Positions 16,661 through 24,514 of a stretch of 64,000 bases of DNA are shown here, one piece after another. Location of the stretch: assembly GCA_025210455.1 (NCBI GenBank), contig JAOARQ010000046.1:1-64000 (forward strand). Direction: 5' to 3'. The stretch is from Pelagimonas sp. Lineage in GTDB: Bacteria > Pseudomonadota > Alphaproteobacteria > Rhodobacterales > Rhodobacteraceae. The notes beneath the pieces are model-generated. The model saw only the letters and a list, made by a program, of their open reading frames with translations. It made no database searches and was not told the DNA's origin. Each line of letters starts with the position of its first letter. The first letter of the stretch is position 1. Both the position numbers and the translations under genes were made by a program.

Positions 16661-17776
16661 TTAACCTGCCTGTTTGCGCGCCTGTGCTAGCGCCCCGGGC
16701 AGGGTCTGCGCCAGCAGCGCCATATCTTCAGGGCGGCCCGTACTGATGCGGATGCAGCGGTTTTGCGGCGCAACAAATGGCATACGTACAAAGATCCCCT
16801 GCGCCATCAACCCGTCCAGCACCGCTTTGGCAAAGGCGCCATCCCGCCCACAGTCCATCGCGACGAAGTTGGTGGCTGAGGGCAGGGTGCTTAACCCATT
16901 GTCCTGCGCAATCTGTGCGATGCTTTCTTTGCTGACGCGCACCTGATCGCGCACCTGATCCAGCCAATCCTGATCGTCGATGGCGGCGCTTGCCATAGCC
17001 AGTGCGGCCTGATTCACACCAAAATGGTTGCGAATTTTGTCAAAGGCCCTGATCAGATCCGCTGCCCCAAAGGCATAGCCGATCCGGGCACCCGCCATGC
17101 CATATCCTTTTGAAAAGGTGCGAAATCGCAGCACGCGCGGGTCTTCGAACGCGATATTCGGTAGGGCCGATTGCGGGGCAAATTCGATATAGGCCTCGTC
17201 CAGAGCCAAAATGCAGCCCTCTGGCAGGCTGTCGAGGGCTGATTCTATTTCAGATCCCTCCAGCCATGTGCCCATAGGGTTGTCGGGGTTGGCCAGATAG
17301 ATGATCTTGGCCTGGACCTCGTGGGCCTTTGCGATCAGCGCGGGCAGATCCTCGCGGTCATCGCGGTAAGTCACCTTGTGCAGGGTGCCGCCAAAACCTG
17401 CCACGTGATAGTTAAAGGTGGGATAGGCCCCGTCCGAGGTGACAACCGCATCGCCGGGGGAAATCAACAGACGCACCATATTGCCCAGCAACCCGTCGAT
17501 GCCTTCGCCCACAATGATATTGCCCATTGCGCAGCCCAGATGCCGGGTCAGTGCAGATTTCAGATCAAAATGGGTCGGGTCGCCATATTTCCAAATATCA
17601 GCCCCAAGATCTTTCAGAACGTCGATGGCCTTGGGCGAGGGGCCGAACAGGGATTCATTTGCCCCCAAGCGCGCACGGAACACCGCGCCGCGGTCCCGCT
17701 CCTGTTCGTCTGGGCCAACAAAAGGCACGGTTGAGGGCAGGGCGGCGATCAGATCAGTATAGCGCGGATGGGTCAT
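16661..17776 (-). CDS. hisC: Histidinol-phosphate aminotransferase-like PLP enzyme
   Basis: 371 residues, fold type I aminotransferase class I/II. Visible: SLFGPSPKAIDVL (substrate end), GEGIDGLLGNMVRLLISPGDAVV, ANPDNPMGTW (cofactor phosphate and ring contacts), LDEAYIEF (aspartate to the pyridine nitrogen) and TFSKGYGMAGARIGYAFG with the PLP lysine (about residue 222). The closest recognisable family is HisC, the step from imidazole-acetol phosphate to histidinol phosphate. It is not within a histidine operon here, and related Rhodobacterales paralogues may act on other amino acids, so the substrate is uncertain. Confidence 0.78.
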   Translation of the reverse strand: MTHPRYTDLIAALPSTVPFVGPDEQERDRGAVFRARLGANESLFGPSPKAIDVLKDLGADIWKYGDPTHFDLKSALTRHLGCAMGNIIVGEGIDGLLGNMVRLLISPGDAVVTSDGAYPTFNYHVAGFGGTLHKVTYRDDREDLPALIAKAHEVQAKIIYLANPDNPMGTWLEGSEIESALDSLPEGCILALDEAYIEFAPQSALPNIAFEDPRVLRFRTFSKGYGMAGARIGYAFGAADLIRAFDKIRNHFGVNQAALAMASAAIDDQDWLDQVRDQVRVSKESIAQIAQDNGLSTLPSATNFVAMDCGRDGAFAKAVLDGLMAQGIFVRMPFVAPQNRCIRISTGRPEDMALLAQTLPGALAQARKQAG

Positions 17777-17944
17777 GGCATATCCTCGAAAAGCTGACCC
17801 AACTATATGCGCAACGCGAAACAGGCCCGCAAGGGCCGATGAGCGCGCGTTTTTCTGCTGATCACATAGGTTTGCCCTGCTGTGGCTTGACCCTCTTGGG
17901 CCAAACCGTCAGGGTCCGCGCGAGCAGACCAGAAGGCCCATATA

Positions 17945-19225
17945 ATGACACCCGCCCCCTTTGCCCCCTTTGAATGGATGATCGCCTGGCGCTATCTGCG
18001 CGCCAAACGCGCCGAGGGCGGTGTCAGCGTCATGACATGGATCAGCCTAGTCGGCATTACATTGGCGGTCTTTGCGCTGATTGCCACGCTGGCGGTGCGC
18101 ACCGGGTTTCGGGCGGAATTCGTTGACACAATCCTTGGCTCAAACGCCCATGTGACTGTCTATCACGTGTCGCGTACCGATGAATTCGGCCGTACCACCC
18201 GCACTCTGCCAGATCATGATGCCATGGCCGATCGCGTACGGCAGGTGCCTGGTGTGGTGCGCGTGGCTCCGCTGGTCAAAGGTCAGGTCATGGCGACGGC
18301 GAATGGCAATAATTCCGGCGTTGAGGTCTTTGGCATCAGCGCCCAAGACATCCGCCAGATTCCGCGCGTCGCCAATCCTGAAACCGGACGGGGGGATCTG
18401 GCTCAGTTTGAACAGGGCATTGCCATCGGATCAGGGGTGGCGCAGACGCTGGGGGTGGGCATCGGGGATCAGGTCAAGCTGATCTCGCCCAATGGGGTGA
18501 AAACCGCTTTTGGCGTTTCACCGCGGATCAAATCTTATGAGGTGGTCTATATATTCACCGCCGGGCGCTATGACATCGACCGCACCCGCGCCTATCTGCC
18601 GTTCGAAGAGGCGCAGCTTTACTTCAATCGCGAAGGTGTCGCAGATGAACTGGAAGTGATCGTGGACGATCCCGAAAAGGTCGACCGCTACACCACGCCC
18701 ATTGCACAGGCTGCTGGCGTGGGCGCGCTGGTCTGGACATGGCAGGATGCCTCGGGCGGGTTCCTGCGCGCGCTGGAAATGGAAGACAATGTGATGTTTG
18801 TCATCCTCTCGGTACTGGTGCTGATTGCGACGATGAATATCGTGTCCGGCCTGATCATGCTGGTGAAAAACAAAGGCCGTGACATTGGCATTTTGCGCAC
18901 CATGGGCCTGACTGAGGGCTCGGTGATGCGGGTGTTTTTCATCTGTGGTGCCTCGACAGGCATTGTTGGCACGCTTGCGGGTGTGATCCTAGGATCGCTC
19001 TTTGCCATCTATATTGATCAGATTTTTGGGCTGGTGAATTTCATCGCTGGTGGCGGGGTCTGGGATCCTTCTATTCGCGGCATCTATGCGCTGCCTGCCA
19101 AGCTGGAGCTGGGCGATGTTCTGACAGCCATGGCGCTGTCGCTGACCCTGTCTTTTGTCGTTACTATCTTCCCGGCGCGCCGTGCAGCCCGGATGAATCC
19201 GGTCGAGGCGCTGCGCTATGAGTGA
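17945..19225 (+). CDS. lolC: Lipoprotein-releasing ABC transporter permease LolC/LolE
   Basis: 426 residues with four membrane helices (about residues 28-50, 283-303, 325-350 and 385-410) and a large periplasmic loop between the first two, the LolC/E architecture. The N-terminal PFEWMIAWRYLRAKRAEGGVSVMTWISLVGI and C-terminal FPARRAARMNPVEALRYE are diagnostic. With LolD it extracts outer-membrane-destined lipoproteins from the inner membrane. As in many alphaproteobacteria a single permease gene replaces separate lolC and lolE. The next gene, lolD, starts 8 bases before this one ends. This system would feed the several lipoproteins in the window. Confidence 0.93.
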   Translation: MTPAPFAPFEWMIAWRYLRAKRAEGGVSVMTWISLVGITLAVFALIATLAVRTGFRAEFVDTILGSNAHVTVYHVSRTDEFGRTTRTLPDHDAMADRVRQVPGVVRVAPLVKGQVMATANGNNSGVEVFGISAQDIRQIPRVANPETGRGDLAQFEQGIAIGSGVAQTLGVGIGDQVKLISPNGVKTAFGVSPRIKSYEVVYIFTAGRYDIDRTRAYLPFEEAQLYFNREGVADELEVIVDDPEKVDRYTTPIAQAAGVGALVWTWQDASGGFLRALEMEDNVMFVILSVLVLIATMNIVSGLIMLVKNKGRDIGILRTMGLTEGSVMRVFFICGASTGIVGTLAGVILGSLFAIYIDQIFGLVNFIAGGGVWDPSIRGIYALPAKLELGDVLTAMALSLTLSFVVTIFPARRAARMNPVEALRYE

Positions 19226-19901
19226 GACTGTTCTGAAACTCAGCGGCATCGAAAAGGCCTATAAGCGCGGCACCCCCGGTGAGGTGCATGTGTTGCAGGG
19301 TGTCGATCTGACGGTGAACCGAGGCGAAGTTGTGGCTTTGGTCGCGCCCTCTGGGGCTGGCAAATCAACGCTTTTGCATATCGCGGGGCTGCTGGATCAG
19401 CCCGACAGTGGCGAAGTTGAGATCGTTGGCCAGCCGATGCAGGGGCGCTCGGATCGCAAACGCACGCTGGTGCGCCGGGATCAGCTGGGCTTTGTCTATC
19501 AGTTTCACCATCTGCTGCCTGAATTCACGGCGCTGGAAAACATCGTTCTGCCGCAGCTGGCCAATGGCACCGCCCCCAAAGCCGCCGAAGCGCGCGGGCT
19601 TGAGTTGCTGGATAGTGTCGGAGTGCGGGCGCGCGCCGACCACCGCCCGGCGGCCATGTCAGGCGGTGAACAGCAGCGGGTTGCCTTTTGTCGGGCCATG
19701 GCCAATCGGCCGCGCCTTCTGCTGGCGGATGAACCCACGGGCAATCTTGATCCCGATACGTCGGCGCGGGTTTTTGGCGCGCTGATGTCTTTGGTGCGCG
19801 ACACGGGCCTTTCGGCACTGATTGCCACCCATAATCTGGAACTGGCCGCACAGATGGATCGCTGTTTCCGGCTGGATTCGGGAAAATTGGTCGAAGATTG
19901 A
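19218..19901 (+). CDS. lolD: Lipoprotein-releasing ABC transporter ATPase LolD
   Basis: 227 residues, usual LolD size. Walker A reads APSGAGKST (about residues 44-52, with an alanine where most have glycine at the first place), then LPEFTALENIVLPQ (Q-loop region), the signature MSGGEQQRVAFCRAMANRP and Walker B LLLADEPTGNLDPDTS, with the H-loop in LIATHNLELA. It overlaps the permease gene by 8 bases, so the two are translationally coupled. Confidence 0.94.
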   Translation: MSETVLKLSGIEKAYKRGTPGEVHVLQGVDLTVNRGEVVALVAPSGAGKSTLLHIAGLLDQPDSGEVEIVGQPMQGRSDRKRTLVRRDQLGFVYQFHHLLPEFTALENIVLPQLANGTAPKAAEARGLELLDSVGVRARADHRPAAMSGGEQQRVAFCRAMANRPRLLLADEPTGNLDPDTSARVFGALMSLVRDTGLSALIATHNLELAAQMDRCFRLDSGKLVED

Positions 19902-19994
19902 AACCATCCCGCACGGGGGAACCGGCTTTTTGCCCGAATCCTGCCGTGATCTTTCGCCAGCCTGCTGACAGTGATGTGAAAAAGGTTTGGTGGT

Positions 19995-20768
19995 ATGGTT
20001 TGGTTGATTGCAGCGCTTGCGCTGGCCCCGATGGTCATGCTGGTTTCGTTTGATACGGATGACAGCGATGAAGATGTCTCAGCCGCTGATGGCGAAGAAA
20101 CACCGCAGGATGCCGCAGAAGATCAGGTTGTGCCTTTGGGTGAGGTTCTTGGTGCCTCAGAGTCCGCAGAGGACCCTGGCGCTGATACACGCCCACCAAC
20201 ACCGCCAACCCCGGAAGAGGAACCTCCTGTCACCACCACAATCGAAGATCCCCCAGCCTTGGATGCGCTGCGCTTTGAAGGGGAAGAGACCGATGATACC
20301 GTTCAGGGATCAAATGCCAATGACACCCTGATGGGCGGCGATGGGGATGATCTGCTGCAGGGGGCCGGTGGCTATGACTTGATCGACGGCGGTGATGGCG
20401 ATGACCGCCTGATTGGTGGTCGGCTTAATCTGGACGATGGCCAGTCTGACACGCTGGATGGTGGCGATGGGGATGATATCATTGTCATGGGAACCACGGA
20501 TAGTGCCACCGGTGGCGACGGAGATGACACCTTTGTGGCCGCTGGCATCTCAACCGTGGTTGATTTTAACCCCGGTGAAGATGTGCTGGTGATCACCCAT
20601 GACGGCGGCGATGTGCCCAGTATCGAATCGCAGAGTGTGACCGAAGGGGGCGTGACGCTGACTCTGTCACATGGGGTGACTGTGATGCTGGAAGGGCTGG
20701 ATCAGGAAATCTCAGAGGATCTGGTTAGTTTCCTGGATGCTAGCAGCGAAGATCCTTTGGCGGTCTAA
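19995..20768 (+). CDS. Membrane-anchored RTX (haemolysin-type calcium-binding) repeat protein
   Basis: 257 residues. The N-terminus MVWLIAALALAPMVMLVSF is one hydrophobic segment, followed by an acidic, proline-rich stalk (about residues 22-90). Between about residues 105 and 180 there are at least four nonapeptide repeats of the GGxGxDxLx type (GGDGDDLLQ, GGDGDDRLIGG, GGDGDDIIV, GGDGDDTFV), which fold into a calcium-binding beta roll. The C-terminal 70 residues form beta strands. RTX proteins are normally secreted by type I systems through a C-terminal signal; here the hydrophobic N-terminus suggests a membrane-tethered form or non-cleaved signal. No transporter lies beside it. Its stop overlaps that of the convergent gene by four bases. 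Confidence 0.8.
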   Translation: MVWLIAALALAPMVMLVSFDTDDSDEDVSAADGEETPQDAAEDQVVPLGEVLGASESAEDPGADTRPPTPPTPEEEPPVTTTIEDPPALDALRFEGEETDDTVQGSNANDTLMGGDGDDLLQGAGGYDLIDGGDGDDRLIGGRLNLDDGQSDTLDGGDGDDIIVMGTTDSATGGDGDDTFVAAGISTVVDFNPGEDVLVITHDGGDVPSIESQSVTEGGVTLTLSHGVTVMLEGLDQEISEDLVSFLDASSEDPLAV

Positions 20769-21199
20769 GCTCGCTGCGTGATCCAGACCCCCAGCGCCAT
20801 GACAGCAATGCCCAAAGCGCGGGTGGTTTCCAGTGGGGTGACCCGCGCACCGAACAGGCCAAAGTGATCAATGGCGGCTGCGCTGATCAACTGCCCGATC
20901 AACACGAAAAACACCGCATTGCCTACGCCAAACTTGGGCGCGACAAAGGTGATCGACAGCACGTAAAACGCCACCAGCATCCCCCCCAGAAACAGATGTT
21001 TGGGGGCTGTTGGCGCTTTGGTCAGATAGCCCGCCCCGGTGGCCAGCCAAAAGCCCGTCGTGGTCAGAAGGGCCACGCAGAACAGGATCATGGCCGCCGC
21101 CACAGGTGAGCCAAGATGCTGCCCCAGCGCAGCGTTCAGGGCGGCAAGAGTAGGAATGCCGATCCCGGCCAAAAGCATGATCAAAGCATAGTGCGACAT
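20765..21199 (-). CDS. DMT-superfamily membrane protein, YdcZ/DUF606 type
   Basis: 144 residues with five hydrophobic helices, half the size of a full EamA transporter, as typical for the DUF606 (YdcZ) family. Conserved pieces include ALNAALGQHLGSPVAAAMILF, GGMLVAFYVLSITFVAPKFG and GNAVFFVLIGQLISAAAIDHFGLFG. I chose the ATG at 21199 (MSHYALIML), since 16 further upstream residues are polar, proline-rich and not family-like. The substrate is unknown; the protein probably works as a dimer. A thioesterase gene lies 13 bases upstream in the same direction, suggesting co-transcription. Confidence 0.8.
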   Translation of the reverse strand: MSHYALIMLLAGIGIPTLAALNAALGQHLGSPVAAAMILFCVALLTTTGFWLATGAGYLTKAPTAPKHLFLGGMLVAFYVLSITFVAPKFGVGNAVFFVLIGQLISAAAIDHFGLFGARVTPLETTRALGIAVMALGVWITQRA

Positions 21200-21212
21200 G
21201 GGAAAACTCGGA

Positions 21213-21620
21213 TTAGGGTTTGAAAAAAGTGGCGCTTGCGGCGGCAACGGGTTTGTGTGCTGGCAGGGATATCAGGGTGGCCTCAGCAAAGATCATGGCC
21301 CGCCCGGCTTTGATCACACGGGCTGTGCAGCGTATCGCATCCCCCGTGGCCGCTGCCAGAAAGCGCGTTTCCAGATTGGTGGTGGCCACCGGTGTGAACT
21401 GCCCCAGATGACCTGCGCAGGCAAAGACCATGCTGGTGTCAGCCAGTGTCGCCAGGGCCTGCCCGCAGACGATCCCGCCGACGCGGGCGATTTCTGCGGT
21501 GATCGGGATCTCCAGCACAGCTTTGTCAGCGTCGATTTCCGTTATGCGCGGCGACAGGGCCTGAACCCAGGGGGCAAAGTTTTCTTCCAGCTGGTGTTGC
21601 GCAGTGTCAATGTCGGACAC
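21213..21620 (-). CDS. PaaI-family hotdog thioesterase
   Basis: 135 residues, single hotdog domain. The region RVGGIVCGQALATLADTSMVFA (about residues 44-65) corresponds to the PaaI-type active-site helix (usually G-x-x-HGG, here GGIVCGQ, with the aspartate in LADT), followed by TTNLETRFLAAATGD and CTARVIKAGRAMIFAEATL. It would hydrolyse an acyl-CoA. The start is GTG at 21620, which has AGGAG 7 bases upstream; the ATG farther upstream (21668) lacks a ribosome site. The replacement of the usual histidine-glycine pair by cysteine-glycine is notable and could change activity. Confidence 0.8.
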   Translation of the reverse strand: MSDIDTAQHQLEENFAPWVQALSPRITEIDADKAVLEIPITAEIARVGGIVCGQALATLADTSMVFACAGHLGQFTPVATTNLETRFLAAATGDAIRCTARVIKAGRAMIFAEATLISLPAHKPVAAASATFFKP

Positions 21621-21725
21621 GGTCTGCTCCTGTAATATGCATGTGCACAGTGGCTGCGTTTTTGGCAATTGTCATTACTCAGGTGATCTTTTGCTGAGCG
21701 GCCCGCAAAAAAGGCAGGGCAGGCA

Positions 21726-22163
21726 ATGAAATATTTCGCGATCGCGCTTTTGGTGATGGGGGTGTCCTGTTCTGGGCCTGTAAAAGAGTCTGGGCCGGTG
21801 AAAGATACCGCTGATCAGGGTGAGGCTGAGGCGGTGCAAACAGGCGCAGAGCTGTATCATACCCATTGTGTGGCCTGTCATGGCAGGGCTTTGGATGGGA
21901 ATGGCGCTTTGGCGGCGTCCCTGCCTTTGCATCCGGCAGACCTGACCAAGCTGAGTTTCGCCAACGGGGGCGTCTTTCCCACCGCACGCGTCATGGAAGA
22001 GATCTATGGCTATCCGGGCAAATTTCACCGCGGGCTGATGCCGGAATTCGGCGCGCTTTTGGAAGGTGAAAAACACCCGTGGAAAGCGCCAGGTGGGCAG
22101 GTTATCATGACACCGAAACCTCTGCTGGATCTTGTGACCTATCTTGAAACACAACAACAGTAG
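21726..22163 (+). CDS. Lipoprotein monohaem cytochrome c (first of tandem pair)
   Basis: 145 residues. The N-terminus MKYFAIALLVMGVSC ends in a lipobox-like VMGVSC, so the mature protein is probably lipid-anchored at the cysteine. Haem is attached at CVACH (about residues 48-52), and the axial methionine is likely that of GLMPEFGALL (about residue 107). Class I cytochrome c of the c-type found in alternative electron chains. The next gene encodes a homologous cytochrome with matching order of motifs (CxxCH, DLT, FP-A-VM, MPEFG-LL, LV-YLET), so the pair arose by duplication. Partner oxidase or dehydrogenase is not present here. Confidence 0.87.
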   Translation: MKYFAIALLVMGVSCSGPVKESGPVKDTADQGEAEAVQTGAELYHTHCVACHGRALDGNGALAASLPLHPADLTKLSFANGGVFPTARVMEEIYGYPGKFHRGLMPEFGALLEGEKHPWKAPGGQVIMTPKPLLDLVTYLETQQQ

Positions 22164-22218
22164 AGACGCGCCACCCCGGCACAGCGCAAAGTGCAGGCAG
22201 CAGACAGAAGGGCAGAAC

Positions 22219-22632
22219 ATGCAGGCGAAAATCGCAGGACTAGTGGGGCTTTTGGCAGTGGCAGGCTGTGTCGAAAACACAGAGATGCCCGTGGCACAGG
22301 ATGGCAAGGCTATCTTCATGGAAAACTGCGCTGTCTGCCATGGTGAAAACGGCAAAGGTGAAGGGAGCATGGCGCGGGCCATGGCGAAACCGCCCGCAGA
22401 CCTGACGCTTATTCAGGCACGTCACGGCGATAACTTCCCCCGCGCCAAGGTGATGTCGATTGTTGATGGCTATGCCAAATCAGACATGGATGGGCCGGGG
22501 ATGCCGGAATTTGGCGATCTGCTTCAGGGCGATCTGATTCCCTTTGACAGTGGCGATGGCATCCAGACCCCAACACCGCGCAAACTGGTTGCGCTGGTGG
22601 AATATCTGGAAACGATCCAGCAGACCCGCTGA
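22219..22632 (+). CDS. Lipoprotein monohaem cytochrome c (second of tandem pair)
   Basis: 137 residues from the ATG at 22219, where the sequence MQAKIAGLVGLLAVAGC forms a proper lipoprotein signal (lipobox AVAGC); upstream in-frame codons are not signal-like. Haem motif CAVCH (about residues 37-41), axial methionine in GPGMPEFGDLL. It aligns with the preceding cytochrome almost along its length, with the same PADLTLI and VALVEYLETIQQ ends. The two genes are 55 bases apart and presumably co-transcribed. It probably faces the periplasm and moves single electrons. Confidence 0.87.
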   Translation: MQAKIAGLVGLLAVAGCVENTEMPVAQDGKAIFMENCAVCHGENGKGEGSMARAMAKPPADLTLIQARHGDNFPRAKVMSIVDGYAKSDMDGPGMPEFGDLLQGDLIPFDSGDGIQTPTPRKLVALVEYLETIQQTR

Positions 22633-22723
22633 CCACGGCGTGCATTCATAAGATGTATTTACACGATAGAATGCGCGCATTATTCGTGGGTCAGTACATA
22701 TTTTATGGATTGCATTCATAGTC

Positions 22724-23365
22724 ATGAGACATGAAAAAATCTTGGAATCCCGCATCTTTCGGGAATGGTCTCTATTTCGCCCTGTTGATGCAAAATTCTT
22801 GAAAGATGATCTTAGGTCGCTCGCTGATTTAAGTCAAAGATATCGCAGTAATGCGAGGTTGGATATCTCGGTTGAGGAATACCCTGAGTATATTTTTTTT
22901 GAGCTTCGGGATCTGAGTGATAAGAAAAAAGACAGCTTACCCGACATTTTTTCAGGCGTAGGTGGGTTTGTGTACATTTCCGGCGCACTTTACGATCTAA
23001 TGCAGCAGTTTGAGCTGGGGAAGACACGTTTCAAGGAGGTGCCTTTCTACGAATATGACCAAACCACATTGCGCACTGGACGGTGGTATTTCATGCATAT
23101 CAGGGAAGATCGAAGGACACATGTGCAAGAGGAATCCACGGGATTGGAGCCGAGAGGTACCACTGGGAAAAAGTGGAGAATTTTATCTGGGAGCGAACAT
23201 CAGATAGCGGTTGATCCGAAAAACGCCGCCGACTTGGATTTGTGGCATGATAGTAGTATTCGTGCTTCGACGTTCTTCTCAGACAGATTGCGCGAAGCGA
23301 TCAGTTCATCTGGCTTGAAAACCCAGCACATGGGATTCAGAGCCTGCAAAGTCGTAACATCCTGA
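22724..23365 (+). CDS. Imm11/DUF1629-like immunity protein, orphan
   Basis: 213 residues, soluble. The C-terminal part HQIAVDPKNAADLDLWHDSSIRAS and SDRLREAISSSGLKTQHMGFRACKVV matches the imm11 (DUF1629) family, whose members neutralise polymorphic toxins delivered between bacteria. The family typically has LD-W-D and a C-terminal 'G-x-x-F-x-P/A-x-x-V' pattern, as here. No toxin gene is adjacent: the left neighbour is a cytochrome operon and the right a TetR regulator. The gene is visibly richer in A and T and in rare-looking codons than its neighbours, which suggests recent transfer. No good ribosome site is evident before the ATG. An orphan immunity gene protecting against neighbours is the likely reading. 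Confidence 0.65.
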   Translation: MRHEKILESRIFREWSLFRPVDAKFLKDDLRSLADLSQRYRSNARLDISVEEYPEYIFFELRDLSDKKKDSLPDIFSGVGGFVYISGALYDLMQQFELGKTRFKEVPFYEYDQTTLRTGRWYFMHIREDRRTHVQEESTGLEPRGTTGKKWRILSGSEHQIAVDPKNAADLDLWHDSSIRASTFFSDRLREAISSSGLKTQHMGFRACKVVTS

Positions 23366-23426
23366 TTCTTAATGTTATAATTTCAACCTCCGCACAGAGA
23401 TCACCTCGCGAATCCACTAGCTGACA

Positions 23427-24014
23427 TCAGGCTGCAACCGTCTTGCGGACCATTTCCCAATAGGTGCTTTGCACCTCTTCCACGCTCAGACGTCCTTCGG
23501 TGTTATACCATGTGATCACACCATTGAGCATGGCGATCACCGCCCATGTGGTGATCTTGGTATCTTCCACTGCAAAGCTGCCATCTTGCTTTCCTGCGCT
23601 CAGGATGTCTTGCAGGCGGGTTTCATAGGTGCGGCGCAGGCTTTCGATCACCGGGAAATTCTCGGGCGACAGGTTGCGCAACTCCATGTAGGAGATGAAA
23701 ACCGCATCAGGGCGTTCCAGGTGAAAGCTGATGTGAAAATTGACAAAGCTGCGCAGCTGCGCGGTGGCGCTGCCCTGCGCAGGCAGATCATCATAGGCGG
23801 CAAGTAGCTCATGCATATGGGTCTTGAGCAGGGTGAACAAAAGCGCCTGTTTGTCCGGGGTGTAATTATAAAGCGCCCCGGCCTGCACCCCAACGTCGGA
23901 TGCGATTTGTCTCATGGAAACAGCGGCATAGCCGTGTTTCGCAAAAAGTTTCAGCGCAGCCGCCCGAATGCGCGGCCCGGTGATTTCCGAGTGACTTCCC
24001 TGAGTGCGTGCCAT
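23427..24014 (-). CDS. TetR-family transcriptional regulator
   Basis: 195 residues. The helix-turn-helix is clear at about residues 15-58 (RIRAAALKLFAKHGYAAVSMRQIASDVGVQAGALYNYTPDKQALLF), with a ligand-binding helical C-terminal domain of the TetR_C type. A perfect inverted repeat lies 13 bases upstream of the start codon and is probably its own operator. The divergent neighbour encodes a short lipoprotein. Regulators with GAACATACGTTC-like sites often control fatty-acid or CoA-ester metabolism, but the target here is not evident. Confidence 0.88.
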   Translation of the reverse strand: MARTQGSHSEITGPRIRAAALKLFAKHGYAAVSMRQIASDVGVQAGALYNYTPDKQALLFTLLKTHMHELLAAYDDLPAQGSATAQLRSFVNFHISFHLERPDAVFISYMELRNLSPENFPVIESLRRTYETRLQDILSAGKQDGSFAVEDTKITTWAVIAMLNGVITWYNTEGRLSVEEVQSTYWEMVRKTVAA

Positions 24015-24026
24015 GGGGGCATGTTA

Positions 24027-24044
24027 TCTGAACATACGTTCAGA
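24027..24044. promoter_or_regulatory. Probable TetR operator
   Basis: TCTGAAC-ATAC-GTTCAGA: perfect seven-base dyad with a four-base centre, between the TetR start (24014) and the divergent lipoprotein start (24090). Confidence 0.7.
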
Positions 24045-24089
24045 TCAAGGGCGCTTGTCAGCCATGCAGCATTGCGGCATGAGAGGGGC

Positions 24090-24410
24090 ATGATCATTCG
24101 GCTGTCTCTTCCTTCGCTTGGGCTGGCGCTTGCGCTGGCGGGCTGCACTCAGTTCCCCGAACTTGAGAGCGGGCGTGTGGATTCGGATCGCTCGAAAGGA
24201 TATCCCGGCTTTCTGCCGATGGATCAATTGCTTACAGGTGATCCGCGTCAGGCCACCCCCGAGGTCATCACCGGCGTAGACGCGCGCGTGGCGGTTTTGC
24301 AGGCGCGGGCGGGTGCGCTGATGCAGCAGCAACCGTCGCGGGATGCCGGATTGCAGCGCCGTATCGCCCGTTTGCAGCAGAAAGCCGACACCTTGCGCAA
24401 TGCTGAATAG
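24090..24410 (+). CDS. Small lipoprotein of unknown function
   Basis: 106 residues from the ATG at 24090, which is preceded by GAGAGGGG. The N-terminus MIIRLSLPSLGLALALAGC is a clean lipoprotein signal (lipobox ALAGC, cysteine 19). The mature part is polar and contains a helical, glutamine- and arginine-rich C-terminus (about residues 60-106) likely to be a coiled coil. I do not recognise the family. It is divergent from tetR and may be repressed through the shared operator; the next gene, hom, has its own leader. Confidence 0.7.
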   Translation: MIIRLSLPSLGLALALAGCTQFPELESGRVDSDRSKGYPGFLPMDQLLTGDPRQATPEVITGVDARVAVLQARAGALMQQQPSRDAGLQRRIARLQQKADTLRNAE

Positions 24411-24514
24411 GAATTTCCCGCTTTCAGGAAAATCCACACGCCCAGCCCGTTGCGTCAGGCGTCACAAGCGGATAACTGCGGTTCCCAGATAGGTTTTCAT
24501 CAAGGAGCAGCCCC

